Made by a program: the position numbers and the translations under genes. The notes beneath the pieces were generated by a model that saw only the letters and a list, made by a program, of their open reading frames with translations, ran no database searches and was not told where the DNA came from. Source: CAYQEC01 sp964569015 (GTDB lineage Bacteria; Actinomycetota; Acidimicrobiia; Spongiisociales; UBA5794). Taken from it: a stretch of DNA of 11,559 nt. Numbering within the stretch: the first letter of the stretch is position 1; each line of letters opens with the position of its first letter. Where the stretch lies: positions 1 through 11,559 of the forward strand of contig CAZMSN010000055.1 of assembly GCA_964569015.1 (NCBI GenBank), given 5' to 3'. This document shows, piece after piece, positions 1 through 6,276 of the stretch.

Positions 1-22
1 GCGTCACAGCCCACGGTTGGCA
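1..22. repeat. Edge-truncated relative of the 94-bp repeat
   Basis: The first 14 bases, GCGTCACAGCCCAC, match exactly the part of the 94-bp unit found at 10375-10388 and again at 10469-10482. The next bases, GGTTGGC, match the opposite arm of the same hairpin read on the other strand if five bases are missing. This looks like a decayed or rearranged copy of a dispersed intergenic element whose remainder lies left of the window. A 14-base match alone could be chance. The agreement on both sides of the hairpin loop makes that less likely. Confidence 0.5.
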
Positions 23-94
23 GACGTGGAAGCTCTCGAGGCGAGCGTCGAGGCCGCAGACTCGGGCAGGATCGCCTGAGCTGCACCGACCCCG

Positions 95-268
95 TCACGA
101 ATCGTGCACGACCGCGTGGCTCTCTCGCCTCTCGGATTCAGCGGTCAGGAAGAGGGCGGCGACGATCAGCGCCAGTGTCACCCCGGTGATGAGAGCCTCG
201 ACGGCGGTCATACCTGCTACGTCGGCGACGGCGCCGCTTCCCTTGACGTTGAAATTTCGCGCTGTCAC
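95..268 (-). CDS. Small single-pass membrane protein coupled to the DNA ligase
   Basis: This is an unrecognised 57-residue reading frame on the minus strand. Its GTG start (266-268) overlaps the ligase stop as GTGA, the usual sign of translational coupling, and GAGGG lies three bases upstream. The product has a polar N-terminus with a basic segment (ARNFNVKG), one hydrophobic helix at about residues 25-42 (ALITGVTLALIVAALFL) and a charged tail (ESERRES). About 44 of 57 codons end in G or C, as expected of a real gene here. An internal ATG at 209-211 would give a 38-residue version that keeps the helix, but with a poorly placed ribosome site. It is the last gene of the yqeY-ligase cluster. No function can be assigned. 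Existence as a gene is inferred from the overlap, composition and hydrophobicity; no family was recognised. Confidence 0.5.
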   Translation of the reverse strand: MTARNFNVKGSGAVADVAGMTAVEALITGVTLALIVAALFLTAESERRESHAVVHDS

Positions 269-1188
269 GGACCCTCGTCCGTCCAGCTGGCGGCATCAGG
301 CGGATCGTCGGTGATTCCCTTGAACCACGCCGCGCGCAGCCGACCGCTCGCCGTCCATTCGGTGTACTGAACCAGAGCGACCAGTCGGGGATGAACCCAG
401 ACCGTGTCGAGCGGCAGCTCCGGCTCCTCGACGAACGGGCACCAACCGAGGATCATCTGATCGAGGGCGCTGCGGATCGTTCGAAGCGATCGCTCGTCGA
501 ACCCGGCGCCGACGGCGCCGATCCAGCGCAGATCGGGCCCGTCCCACAGGCCGAGTTGGAGCGCGATGAAAGTGTCGCGCCGCCCTCTCCTGCCGGCAGT
601 GAAACCGCCGATGACTGCCCGGGCCCGCCGGAGCCGCGTGATCTTGCGCCAGTCGGAGGATCGAACCCCGGAGCGGTAACGACTGCGCGCCCGCTTGGCA
701 ACGATGCCCTCGAGGGAGCGATCGATCACGGACTGCCACAGCCCGGCGGCGTCACCGGCGACGACCGAGCCCTCGACGATCGGCGCCGATAGATCGAGGG
801 CATGCAATCGGGCGCGCCGTTCTTCGATCGGCGCCCCGGTCACATCCTCGCCGTCGGCGAGGAGATCGAACACGACGTAGTTGATCGGGACCCTCTCAGC
901 GGCGTCCGCGACCTGCATGGGCGACGAAAGGTGGATGCGGGCCTGCAGACGTTCGAACGAGGAACGGCCCTCATCGTCGATGGCGACGATCTCTCCATCC
1001 AGCACAACCGGGCGCGCAGCCTGCATGCCGGCGACCTCGGGATAGCGGGCAATCACGTCGTTGCCGGATCGGGTCGTCAGCCGGGCGCTGTCCCCGTCCC
1101 AGCAGAGAAGCCCGCGTACCCCGTCCCACTTCAGCTCGAAGGTCCACTCGTCGTCGGAGAACGGGCGCGGCCAGGGGACCGCCAGCAT
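265..1188 (-). CDS. ATP-dependent DNA ligase, LigD-ligase-domain/LigC type
   Basis: Encodes a stand-alone nucleotidyltransferase-plus-OB-fold DNA ligase, which seals nicks through an enzyme-AMP intermediate. Visible motifs are motif I ELKWDGVR with adenylated Lys20, LDGE at 63-66 (motif III), EGIVAKR at 160-166 (motif IV) and WRKI at 180-183 (motif V). The OB-fold half runs from about 185 to 293 and ends in the LigD-like WFKGITDD. About 307 residues is right for a ligase domain alone, with no polymerase or nuclease domain. In this family such enzymes commonly act in Ku-dependent end joining or backup repair, but no Ku or LigD polymerase gene lies in the window. The frame is open upstream to 1224. 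The family's usual N-terminal PMLA is present only if translation starts before Met1, because Pro precedes this ATG. An ATT at 1204-1206 lies 14 bases after GAGGAG, whereas the ATG has no nearby ribosome site, so the start is uncertain. It follows yqeY by 20 bp. Confidence 0.9.
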   Translation of the reverse strand: MLAVPWPRPFSDDEWTFELKWDGVRGLLCWDGDSARLTTRSGNDVIARYPEVAGMQAARPVVLDGEIVAIDDEGRSSFERLQARIHLSSPMQVADAAERVPINYVVFDLLADGEDVTGAPIEERRARLHALDLSAPIVEGSVVAGDAAGLWQSVIDRSLEGIVAKRARSRYRSGVRSSDWRKITRLRRARAVIGGFTAGRRGRRDTFIALQLGLWDGPDLRWIGAVGAGFDERSLRTIRSALDQMILGWCPFVEEPELPLDTVWVHPRLVALVQYTEWTASGRLRAAWFKGITDDPPDAASWTDEGP

Positions 1189-1208
1189 CGGCGAATAGTG
1201 GGGAATCG

Positions 1209-1664
1209 CTATGCCCCGAGCTCCTCACGAACGAGCCGGTTCACGAGGCCGCCATCGACGTCCGCGCCGCTCTTCATCACGTGCCCGATGACTCGACCGG
1301 CCATCTTGGGATCGTTCGCAGCGAGTTCCTCGATGGCGGATCGGACCAGCGCCCGCGTCTCCTCCTCGCTGAGAGTGGCAGGAAGCCAGCGCGACAGGTA
1401 CCCGATCTCGTATGCGAGCTTGGCAGCCTGCTCGCGGCCACGTTCGCCGGCGTCCTCATACTCCCGCTTCGCCTTCGTCATCTTCTTGACGTAGGACCCG
1501 ATCGTGGCGATGTACAGGGCATCGTCGACCTCACCGGAGAAACCCGGCGCGGTCTTGGCAACCGACACTTCGGTCTGCACCTGCCGGATAACGTTAACCC
1601 GCGGCCGGTCCCCCGATCTCATCGCATCCTTCAGCTCTGTGGTCAGCTCTTCTCTCACCGACAT
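1209..1664 (-). CDS. yqeY: YqeY / GatB-YqeY domain protein
   Basis: A 151-residue soluble helical protein of the YqeY family, whose fold resembles the tRNA-interacting tail of GatB amidotransferase and of some glutaminyl-tRNA synthetases. Its cellular role is not well established. Recognisable segments are the opening SVREELTTELKDAMRSGD, the IRQVQTEV helix, the middle YVKKMTKAKREYEDAGR-like region (IGSYVKKMTKAKREYEDAG), LSRWLPATLSEEE, and the terminal KMAGRVIGHVMK and VNRLVREEL stretches. Length matches the family. The ATG at 1662-1664 is preceded by GAGGAGGG, a strong ribosome site. The frame stays open to 2006, but that extension runs antisense to whiB and past its promoter, so it is rejected. 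It heads the leftward cluster with the ligase and the small membrane protein, and is divergent from whiB. Confidence 0.92.
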   Translation of the reverse strand: MSVREELTTELKDAMRSGDRPRVNVIRQVQTEVSVAKTAPGFSGEVDDALYIATIGSYVKKMTKAKREYEDAGERGREQAAKLAYEIGYLSRWLPATLSEEETRALVRSAIEELAANDPKMAGRVIGHVMKSGADVDGGLVNRLVREELGA

Positions 1665-1754
1665 GCCTCTCGCCCTCCTCAGGCGCCATCCCGTCAGGCT
1701 AATCGCACCAATGCCACCAAACGCAAACGTTCGACCCCACCGGGCACAAACCGC

Positions 1755-1784
1755 TTGAAACCGCGCACCCGGCTTGCCTATGAT
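1755..1784 (+). promoter_or_regulatory. Predicted sigma-70-type promoter of the whiB gene
   Basis: TTGAAA at 1755-1760 and TATGAT at 1779-1784 are separated by 18 bases and match the -35/-10 consensus well. Both stand out in GC-rich surroundings. Transcription would start near 1791 and give a leader of roughly 88 bases before the whiB ATG. This is a prediction from pattern only. Confidence 0.6.
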
Positions 1785-1792
1785 CCACGACC

Positions 1793-1810
1793 GGACCAAG
1801 TACCTGGTCC
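1793..1810. promoter_or_regulatory. Near-palindrome at the whiB transcription start (operator or leader hairpin)
   Basis: GGACCA-AGTACC-TGGTCC is a near-palindrome with 16 of 18 positions symmetric, and is followed directly by TTTTG. It starts about where the predicted transcript begins. It could be an operator for a dimeric regulator. As RNA it could be a six-base-pair hairpin followed by a short U-run that attenuates or protects the whiB message. The sequence cannot distinguish these. Confidence 0.45.
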
Positions 1811-1878
1811 TTTTGTTATGACAGAGTTTGAGAAAACTTTCACATTCACAATGTGGAAGACGAGGAGCTGAACGGGCG

Positions 1879-2151
1879 ATGCTGACACTCACGAACTGGA
1901 GAGAGCTCTCCGCTTGCCGAGATTCAGACCCCAGCCTCTTCTTCCCGATCGGCACCACCGGCCCCGCAGTCGAGCAGATCGAGAAGGCGCAGATGATCTG
2001 CTCCATCTGCTCCGTGAGAGAGGCCTGCCTTCAGTACGCGCTGGTCACGAACCAGGAAGCAGGCGTGTGGGGCGGCTACGCCGAAGACGACCGGCGCAGG
2101 CTGCGCAAGCGGTGGCTCGCCGAGCGGCGCCGCCAGCGTCAAGCGAGCTGA
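1879..2151 (+). CDS. WhiB-family Fe-S transcription factor
   Basis: A 90-residue Wbl protein. The family holds a [4Fe-4S] cluster on four cysteines, usually works by binding the principal sigma factor, and occurs in actinobacteria and their phages. The ligands are Cys13, Cys41, Cys44 and Cys50 (C-x27-C-x2-C-x5-C). The family signature GVWGG is at 62-66, followed by a basic DNA-binding tail (RRRLRKRW ... RRRQRQ). The segment FFPIGTTGPA between the first two cysteines resembles WhiB1-like members, but I do not assign a subclass. The ATG at 1879 follows GAGGAG (1862-1867) with an 11-base gap. A TTG at 1828 in the same frame would add 17 residues outside the domain. The gene stands alone, divergent from yqeY, with its own predicted promoter and a long leader, and ends at a strong hairpin. 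Confidence 0.95.
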   Translation: MLTLTNWRELSACRDSDPSLFFPIGTTGPAVEQIEKAQMICSICSVREACLQYALVTNQEAGVWGGYAEDDRRRLRKRWLAERRRQRQAS

Positions 2152-2163
2152 ATCCGACAACTG

Positions 2164-2189
2164 TGGGTCCGGTCATGCGACCGGACCCA
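2164..2189. terminator. Bidirectional hairpin terminator between whiB and the DUF3107 gene
   Basis: TGGGTCCGGTC (2164-2174), loop ATGC, then GACCGGACCCA (2179-2189) form a perfect 11-bp stem. It fills almost all of the 38-bp gap between two convergent stop codons. There is no T-run on either side, which is common for terminators in high-GC actinobacteria. Position and symmetry fit a terminator serving both genes. Confidence 0.8.
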
Positions 2190-2441
2190 TCACTTCTTCG
2201 AGGAACTCCGAGCGCCGGAGAAACCGACTCCCCGGCCGTTCTGTTCTTTCTCGACCTCGAGGAAGACGATTCTGTCGGTGACCAACCCATGCCGCTCACC
2301 CTTGGTATCGGTCACCCAGAGCATCGCCCCGTCAGCGATTGCGGTTTCCAGATCGGCAATGAGCGCCGCGGCGTCCTCGACCTCGAACTCGAGTTCCCGG
2401 GCCGCCTGGACCCCGATGCGGACCTTCACCTTGTCACTCAT
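2190..2441 (-). CDS. DUF3107 family protein
   Basis: An 83-residue protein matching the actinobacterial DUF3107 family by its opening VKVRIGVQ, the segment ARELEFEVEDAA, the central LWVTDTKGERHGLVTDRIVFLEVE and the GVGF motif near the end. No biochemical function is established for this family. It is probably a small soluble alpha/beta protein, with no signal peptide or membrane helix. The last residues (GARSSSKK) are a short basic tail. The ATG at 2439-2441 follows GAGGGC with good spacing. It lies 63 bp downstream of mrp on the same strand with no obvious terminator between them, so the two are probably cotranscribed. It ends in the hairpin shared with whiB. Confidence 0.85.
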   Translation of the reverse strand: MSDKVKVRIGVQAARELEFEVEDAAALIADLETAIADGAMLWVTDTKGERHGLVTDRIVFLEVEKEQNGRGVGFSGARSSSKK

Positions 2442-2504
2442 GCCGCCCTCGCTGCTCTCGATTGAATGCGAGCATCGTAGACCGACGCCACCTCGATGAG
2501 CCGA

Positions 2505-3581
2505 TCAGGTGCTCGGCGATCTCGGGCTTCGGCCCTCGACCTTTTCGGCGAGCGCGGCGAATGCCTCAGCCGCTTCGCCGCCGGCATCGATCACGGACGC
2601 AGGCCTTCCCGTGTCGGCGCCCTCTCGGAGAGCAGTGACGAACGGGATCTGCGCCAGGAGAGGCACATCGAGCTCGTCCGCCAGCAGCTCCCCGCCTCCC
2701 TCACCGAAGAGCAGATAGCGTTTGCCGTCGTCGCCAGTGAACCACGACATGTTCTCGACCACTCCGACGATGTCCTGATCGACCTTGCGCGCCATGAGGC
2801 CCGCCCGCCTCGCAACCCGCTGCGCCGTGATCTGCGGAGTCGTGACGATGATCGCCTCGGCCCCCGGCAGAAACTGTGAGATCGAGATGGCGACGTCGCC
2901 GGTCCCGGGGGGCATGTCGATGAGGAGGTACTCGGGATCGTTCCAGAACACGTCGGCGAGGAATTGCTCGAGCGCCTTGTGCAACATGGGACCGCGCCAG
3001 ATCACTGCCTGGTCCGGCGGCACGAAGTAGTCCATCGACATGACGGCCACCCCGTGCCTCTCGGGCGGGAACAGCATGTCGTCGATGGCGGTCGGCTGCC
3101 GGTCGACGCCCAGCATCTTCGGGATCGAGAACCCCCACACGTCGGCATCGATGATCCCAACCGAGTGACCGGCCTGCGCCAGCGCCACCCCGAGATTGGT
3201 GGTGACCGAGGATTTGCCGACACCCCCCTTTCCGGAGGCCACGGTGATGATGCGAGTGCGGCTTCCCTCCTTCCCGACGGTGATCTCCCGATCGCCGCCG
3301 CGGACCTTCTCGACGAGGCGGCCCCGCTCTTCGTCGGTCATGGAGGTGAGCTCCACCTCGACCGCGGTCACGCCCGCCACCGAGCGGGCGGCGGCGGTGA
3401 CATCCTCGGTGAGCTTGTCCTTGAGCGGGCAGCCCGGGATGGTGAGCGCCACCACGACCCTGACCGCGCCGTCTTCGGACACCTCGAGCTCGCGCAGCAT
3501 GCCGAGGTCCACCAGGGTTCGATGGATCTCGGGGTCTTCCACCTTCTCGACCGCAGCGCGAACCGCAGCAACGTCGACCAC
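2505..3581 (-). CDS. mrp: Mrp/NBP35-type Fe-S carrier P-loop ATPase with MIP18 domain
   Basis: A 358-residue protein with the usual bacterial Mrp layout. An N-terminal MIP18/DUF59 domain (about 5-80) contains DPEIHRTLVDLGML and conserved Cys51 in IPGCPLKD. A ParA/MinD-like ATPase follows (about 108-350). The deviant Walker A GKGGVGKS is at 117-124 with Lys118 and Lys123, switch I has Asp145 in IDADVWGFSIP, and Walker B is LLIDMPPGTGD at about 219-229. The family binds and transfers Fe-S clusters to target proteins in the cytosol. The CxxC pair that many members use to bridge the cluster is absent: the matching segment reads ENMSWFTGDDGKRY. Mycobacterial Mrp, as I recall it, also lacks this pair, so this may be a lineage trait. 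The GTG start at 3579-3581 follows AGGAG, and an in-frame TAG just upstream excludes an earlier start. It is divergent from a SufR-like gene. Confidence 0.95.
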   Translation of the reverse strand: MVDVAAVRAAVEKVEDPEIHRTLVDLGMLRELEVSEDGAVRVVVALTIPGCPLKDKLTEDVTAAARSVAGVTAVEVELTSMTDEERGRLVEKVRGGDREITVGKEGSRTRIITVASGKGGVGKSSVTTNLGVALAQAGHSVGIIDADVWGFSIPKMLGVDRQPTAIDDMLFPPERHGVAVMSMDYFVPPDQAVIWRGPMLHKALEQFLADVFWNDPEYLLIDMPPGTGDVAISISQFLPGAEAIIVTTPQITAQRVARRAGLMARKVDQDIVGVVENMSWFTGDDGKRYLLFGEGGGELLADELDVPLLAQIPFVTALREGADTGRPASVIDAGGEAAEAFAALAEKVEGRSPRSPST

Positions 3582-3593
3582 GTTGTACTTCTC

Positions 3594-3622
3594 CTATCCG
3601 CGTAGTGGATAGAAACTATAGT
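3594..3622. promoter_or_regulatory. Divergent mrp/sufR-like control region with two inverted repeats
   Basis: The 79-bp gap between the two genes holds CTATCC (3594-3599), seven bases, then GGATAG (3607-3612), a perfect inverted repeat. The palindrome ACTATAGT follows at 3615-3622. The palindrome reads TATAGT on both strands, so it could supply the -10 element for both genes; no matching -35 is evident. On the mrp side the GGATAG arm would lie near the transcript start. The other arm overlaps the mrp ribosome site (AGGAG, 3592-3596 on the minus strand). This arrangement suits repression by the adjacent regulator, which is inference. Confidence 0.55.
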
Positions 3623-3660
3623 GAGACCCCGGATCGATCCCGCCTCGGAGCCGATGACAG

Positions 3661-4356
3661 GTGGATACCAGACTCTTCGATCAGCAGGTTGGCGACCTCG
3701 CCTCGTCCCTGGGAGACGCCACCCGCCGTGGCATCTACATCACGACGCGAGAGTCCGCCGAGCCGGTCACCACCTCGGAGATCGCAGAGCTGTTCGCCAT
3801 CCACGCCAACGTCGCCCGCCATCACCTCGATCACCTCGTCGAGGATGGGTACCTCAAAGTGTCCCATCGGCGGCGCCCCGGCAAAAGAGGACCCGGCGCC
3901 GGCCGTCCCGCCAAGCACTACGAGGTCACCCAGCAGGAAGTGTCGCTGCAGTTCCCGGTGCGACGCTACGACCTCCTGGCCGAGCTGCTGGCACGCATGG
4001 TGCAGCGCCTCGCTCCCGACACCGCCTCGGCGGTGGCCGAGGAGGTGGGACTCGAGTACGGCAGACAACTCGCAGCCGAGATCGGGTTCCCCGAGGACGC
4101 CGAGTTCGAGACCGCCGCCCGGGCGGTCGCCCAAGCCATGACCGCCGTCGGCTTCGGCACCGAGGCCCACATCGATGACCGCCTCCTCGTGACCTACTCC
4201 TGCCCGTTCGCTGACACGGCGTCGAACCACCCCGACATCGTGTGCAGCCTGGACCGGGGCATCGTCATGGGTCTGCTCGAGAAGGTGAGCGCCGCCGACT
4301 CGCCGACTTTGGCGCCTCATCTCACGCCCGAGGACGGCTGTATCACCCGAATGTGA
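3661..4356 (+). CDS. SufR-like winged-helix transcriptional regulator, probably Fe-S-binding
   Basis: A 231-residue regulator with an N-terminal winged helix-turn-helix (about 10-90) and a C-terminal effector domain. The DNA-binding part includes LGDATRRGIYI, TTSEIAELFAIHANVARHHLDHLVEDGYL and a basic wing (RRRPGKRGPGAGRPAK). The C-terminal half carries three cysteines, Cys181 (YSCPF), Cys195 (PDIVCSLD) and Cys227 (EDGCITRM). The arrangement resembles the cluster-binding cysteines of SufR proteins, which repress Fe-S assembly genes when holding a cluster. The GTG at 3661 follows GGAG with a ten-base gap; the nearby ATG at 3654 is out of frame. The divergent neighbour mrp, itself an Fe-S carrier, supports an Fe-S role. 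It could instead be a more general ArsR/DeoR-like regulator. The sufBCDS genes are not in the window. Confidence 0.75.
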   Translation: MDTRLFDQQVGDLASSLGDATRRGIYITTRESAEPVTTSEIAELFAIHANVARHHLDHLVEDGYLKVSHRRRPGKRGPGAGRPAKHYEVTQQEVSLQFPVRRYDLLAELLARMVQRLAPDTASAVAEEVGLEYGRQLAAEIGFPEDAEFETAARAVAQAMTAVGFGTEAHIDDRLLVTYSCPFADTASNHPDIVCSLDRGIVMGLLEKVSAADSPTLAPHLTPEDGCITRM

Positions 4357-4389
4357 CCGACGTTTCGCCATTTGTCACACCAATGTGAC
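4352..4389. promoter_or_regulatory. Three TGTGAC half-sites ahead of the kinase gene
   Basis: TGTGAC occurs at 4352-4357 and 4384-4389, and its complement GTCACA at 4374-4379. The last two form a perfect 6-bp inverted repeat around CCAA. The two forward copies share the eight bases AATGTGAC, 32 bp apart, about three helical turns. The first copy spans the end of the sufR-like gene. TTGTCA at 4372-4377 could be a -35 element, but I see no good -10. The sites look like an operator for the kinase-dipeptidase pair; the protein that binds is unknown. Confidence 0.4.
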
Positions 4390-4436
4390 TCAATGTCGCG
4401 GCGCCGCTCGCCGATCATTGCTGCACACACATGAAC

Positions 4437-4443
4437 AGGAGGT
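4437..4443 (+). promoter_or_regulatory. Perfect Shine-Dalgarno abutting the annotated kinase start
   Basis: AGGAGGT is a full anti-16S match but touches the ATG at 4444 with no spacer. The next in-frame ATG, at 4459, is 15 bases away. Neither spacing is normal. The motif is well placed for neither start, so the true initiation codon is unsettled by at most five residues. Confidence 0.7.
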
Positions 4444-6276
4444 ATGGCGATCAGGGCCATGCCGCGCACAGGATCCATTGCCCTCGCCGGCGCCGTCGCT
4501 ACAGGCGCCGCGTCGTTGTTGGTGCTCGTAGATGCCCCGCGATCGGTGACGCTGATCGTGCTCGGTGTGATCACGATCGCCGGCCTGTTGATATTCCGGT
4601 ACGGCCGCAATGCCGACCGGCGCTTCGGCAGCGAGATGATCCGGCACGTCTCCCACGAACTCCGCACCCCCCTCACCGGTCTGATCGGAGCCTTGGACCT
4701 CCTCACGGAACCGACGGCATCACTCGACACCGGCGAGGCCGCCGAGCTGATGGGGATGGCCCGAAGCGAGGCCAACAACCTCCTCCAGATCGTCGAGAAC
4801 GTCCATGCCGCATCCCGCCTCGATCGACATTCTCTGTCCGTCCGGCGGGTGCCGGTGAGTCTTCCCGACATCGTCAACGAAGCGGTCCGCAGGGTTCCGG
4901 CGGTGGCACGGCGGACGTATATCGCCCTGGACGCCGACGCGGTCGTGTGGGGAGACCCCGGCCTCCTGCTTCAAATCATCACCAACCTGGTTCAGAACGC
5001 CGACCGCTATTCCCCCGATGGCGAGATCGAAGTGACCTTCCTACAACACGGCGACGAGGTCACGCTGCACTTCTCCGACGACGGCCCCGGTGTCGCACTC
5101 TCCGACGCTGAGAACCTCCTCTCCCGACCGCGTGCCAGCGTCACCGGCCTCGGGCTCGGACTCCCCCTCAGCAGGCGCCTGGCCCGAGCCATGGGCGGGA
5201 ATCTGGCGGTGGGTGCGGCGCTGCGGGCCGGAACGACCTTCGTCCTCACGCTGCCCCACTCCGATGAGCAGCCCGCGAAGCTGCCCGAGACCAGCACCAC
5301 CCTGGCCGACCGTCCGGTCGCTCTGACACCTCGAGCACGGCTGCTGGTCGACATGGTCGCAGCCCTGTCGGAGCGCTCCCTCGACCGCATGGTGGCCGGT
5401 CTGCAGAAGCTGTACGGGGAGTTGCTGGGCGCCACCGGCGGGTTGCTGATGATGCCCGACGAGACCGGAGGGTTCACCCGGGCGAGCAGCTTCGGCTCCA
5501 TCGACAACTCTCACTTTCTCGCCGACTGCCCGGTGCTCGGCACCGTGATGGACACCGGCCGTACCATCGAGATCACTCGGCTGTCGGAGAGCACGGCAGA
5601 TCACTGGCGCGACGTCTTACGAGGTGACGCTGCCCTCTTCGTCCCCGTCCTCGACTTGGGACAGCCGATGGCGGTCCTGGCGATCGGCTGGAAAGACGCC
5701 ACCTGCCTCCCCAAGGCAGAGGCGCTGGATGTGGCGGAGGCCCTCGCCGAGCTCGCTGCCTTCGCCATCCAACGCAGCAGCCTCATTCACGACTTCGAGT
5801 TCGAGCGAAGCCTGCGCCACAGCGTCATGGAATCGCTTCCCATCGCCATCTCGGTCTTCACCGGCGATCCTCCACGGGTGATCGACTGGAACCGGCGGGA
5901 ACGCGACATGCTCCGCCTCGTCAGCGATTCCGACCGGCCTGAGGAGCTCGAGGCCAGCCAGAAGATGTTCGAGGTCGAGTTCGCCGACGGCACGCCGCTG
6001 ACACTCGAGAATGCGCCCGTCACCCACGCCATCCGAACCGGCAAGTCCACAGGCCCGTTTCTGCTGACGTTGACGCGCCTCGACGGCACCACGGTGACTA
6101 CTCGTGCCTACTGCGCCCCGTTCTTCGATGATCTCGGATGCGTCGCGGGCGCCGTGGTGACCTCGGAGGAGCTCGACGCCGTCCCCACCGGTAGATCACT
6201 CGAGGATCTGGACATCCGCGAGGCCCGCCCAGCCGGTACCGTACAACCAGGGCAGACAGAAGCGGGGAGCATGTGA
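4444..6276 (+). CDS. Orphan membrane histidine kinase with C-terminal GAF- and PAS-like regions
   Basis: A 610-residue sensor kinase. Two closely spaced membrane helices (about 10-30 and 35-52) form a hairpin with almost no external loop. The phosphoacceptor helix has His71 in VSHELRTPLTG. The ATPase domain shows the N-box with Asn185 (LVQNADRYS), DDGPG at 212-216 and GLGLGL at 235-240. After the kinase core come a GAF-like region (about 300-445) and a PAS-like region (about 455-575, with DGTPLTLENAPV and YCAPFFDDLG). In most kinases the sensory domains precede the core, so this order is unusual. Both C-terminal regions should be cytoplasmic, and the almost loopless membrane hairpin suggests anchoring more than external sensing. 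No response regulator gene is adjacent. The stop overlaps the dipeptidase ATG (TGATG), so the two are probably coupled. GAF and PAS assignments rest on pattern and are less certain than the kinase core. Confidence 0.9.
   Translation: MAIRAMPRTGSIALAGAVATGAASLLVLVDAPRSVTLIVLGVITIAGLLIFRYGRNADRRFGSEMIRHVSHELRTPLTGLIGALDLLTEPTASLDTGEAAELMGMARSEANNLLQIVENVHAASRLDRHSLSVRRVPVSLPDIVNEAVRRVPAVARRTYIALDADAVVWGDPGLLLQIITNLVQNADRYSPDGEIEVTFLQHGDEVTLHFSDDGPGVALSDAENLLSRPRASVTGLGLGLPLSRRLARAMGGNLAVGAALRAGTTFVLTLPHSDEQPAKLPETSTTLADRPVALTPRARLLVDMVAALSERSLDRMVAGLQKLYGELLGATGGLLMMPDETGGFTRASSFGSIDNSHFLADCPVLGTVMDTGRTIEITRLSESTADHWRDVLRGDAALFVPVLDLGQPMAVLAIGWKDATCLPKAEALDVAEALAELAAFAIQRSSLIHDFEFERSLRHSVMESLPIAISVFTGDPPRVIDWNRRERDMLRLVSDSDRPEELEASQKMFEVEFADGTPLTLENAPVTHAIRTGKSTGPFLLTLTRLDGTTVTTRAYCAPFFDDLGCVAGAVVTSEELDAVPTGRSLEDLDIREARPAGTVQPGQTEAGSM

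Noticed and set aside
2..79. Possible 3' end of a plus-strand gene entering from the left
   Set aside because: The frame ends in ALEASVEAADSGRIA and a TGA at 77-79, which looks faintly coding. But its first 22 bases match the intergenic repeat and there is too little sequence to judge.
1665..2006. N-terminal extension of yqeY on the minus strand
   Set aside because: It would run antisense across the whiB start and promoter. The family begins at the internal ATG at 1664, which has a strong ribosome site.
2964..3605. A 213-codon plus-strand frame
   Set aside because: Antisense to mrp, rich in His, Asp and Gly, with no recognisable domain.
3616..4371. A 251-codon minus-strand frame
   Set aside because: Antisense to the SufR-like gene, which has recognisable helix-turn-helix and cysteine motifs. 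The antisense product resembles no family and would cover the shared control region.
4431..5111. A 226-codon plus-strand frame starting 13 bases before the kinase
   Set aside because: It overlaps the kinase in another frame, and the product is dominated by Arg and Pro with no motif, while the kinase frame carries all the catalytic boxes.
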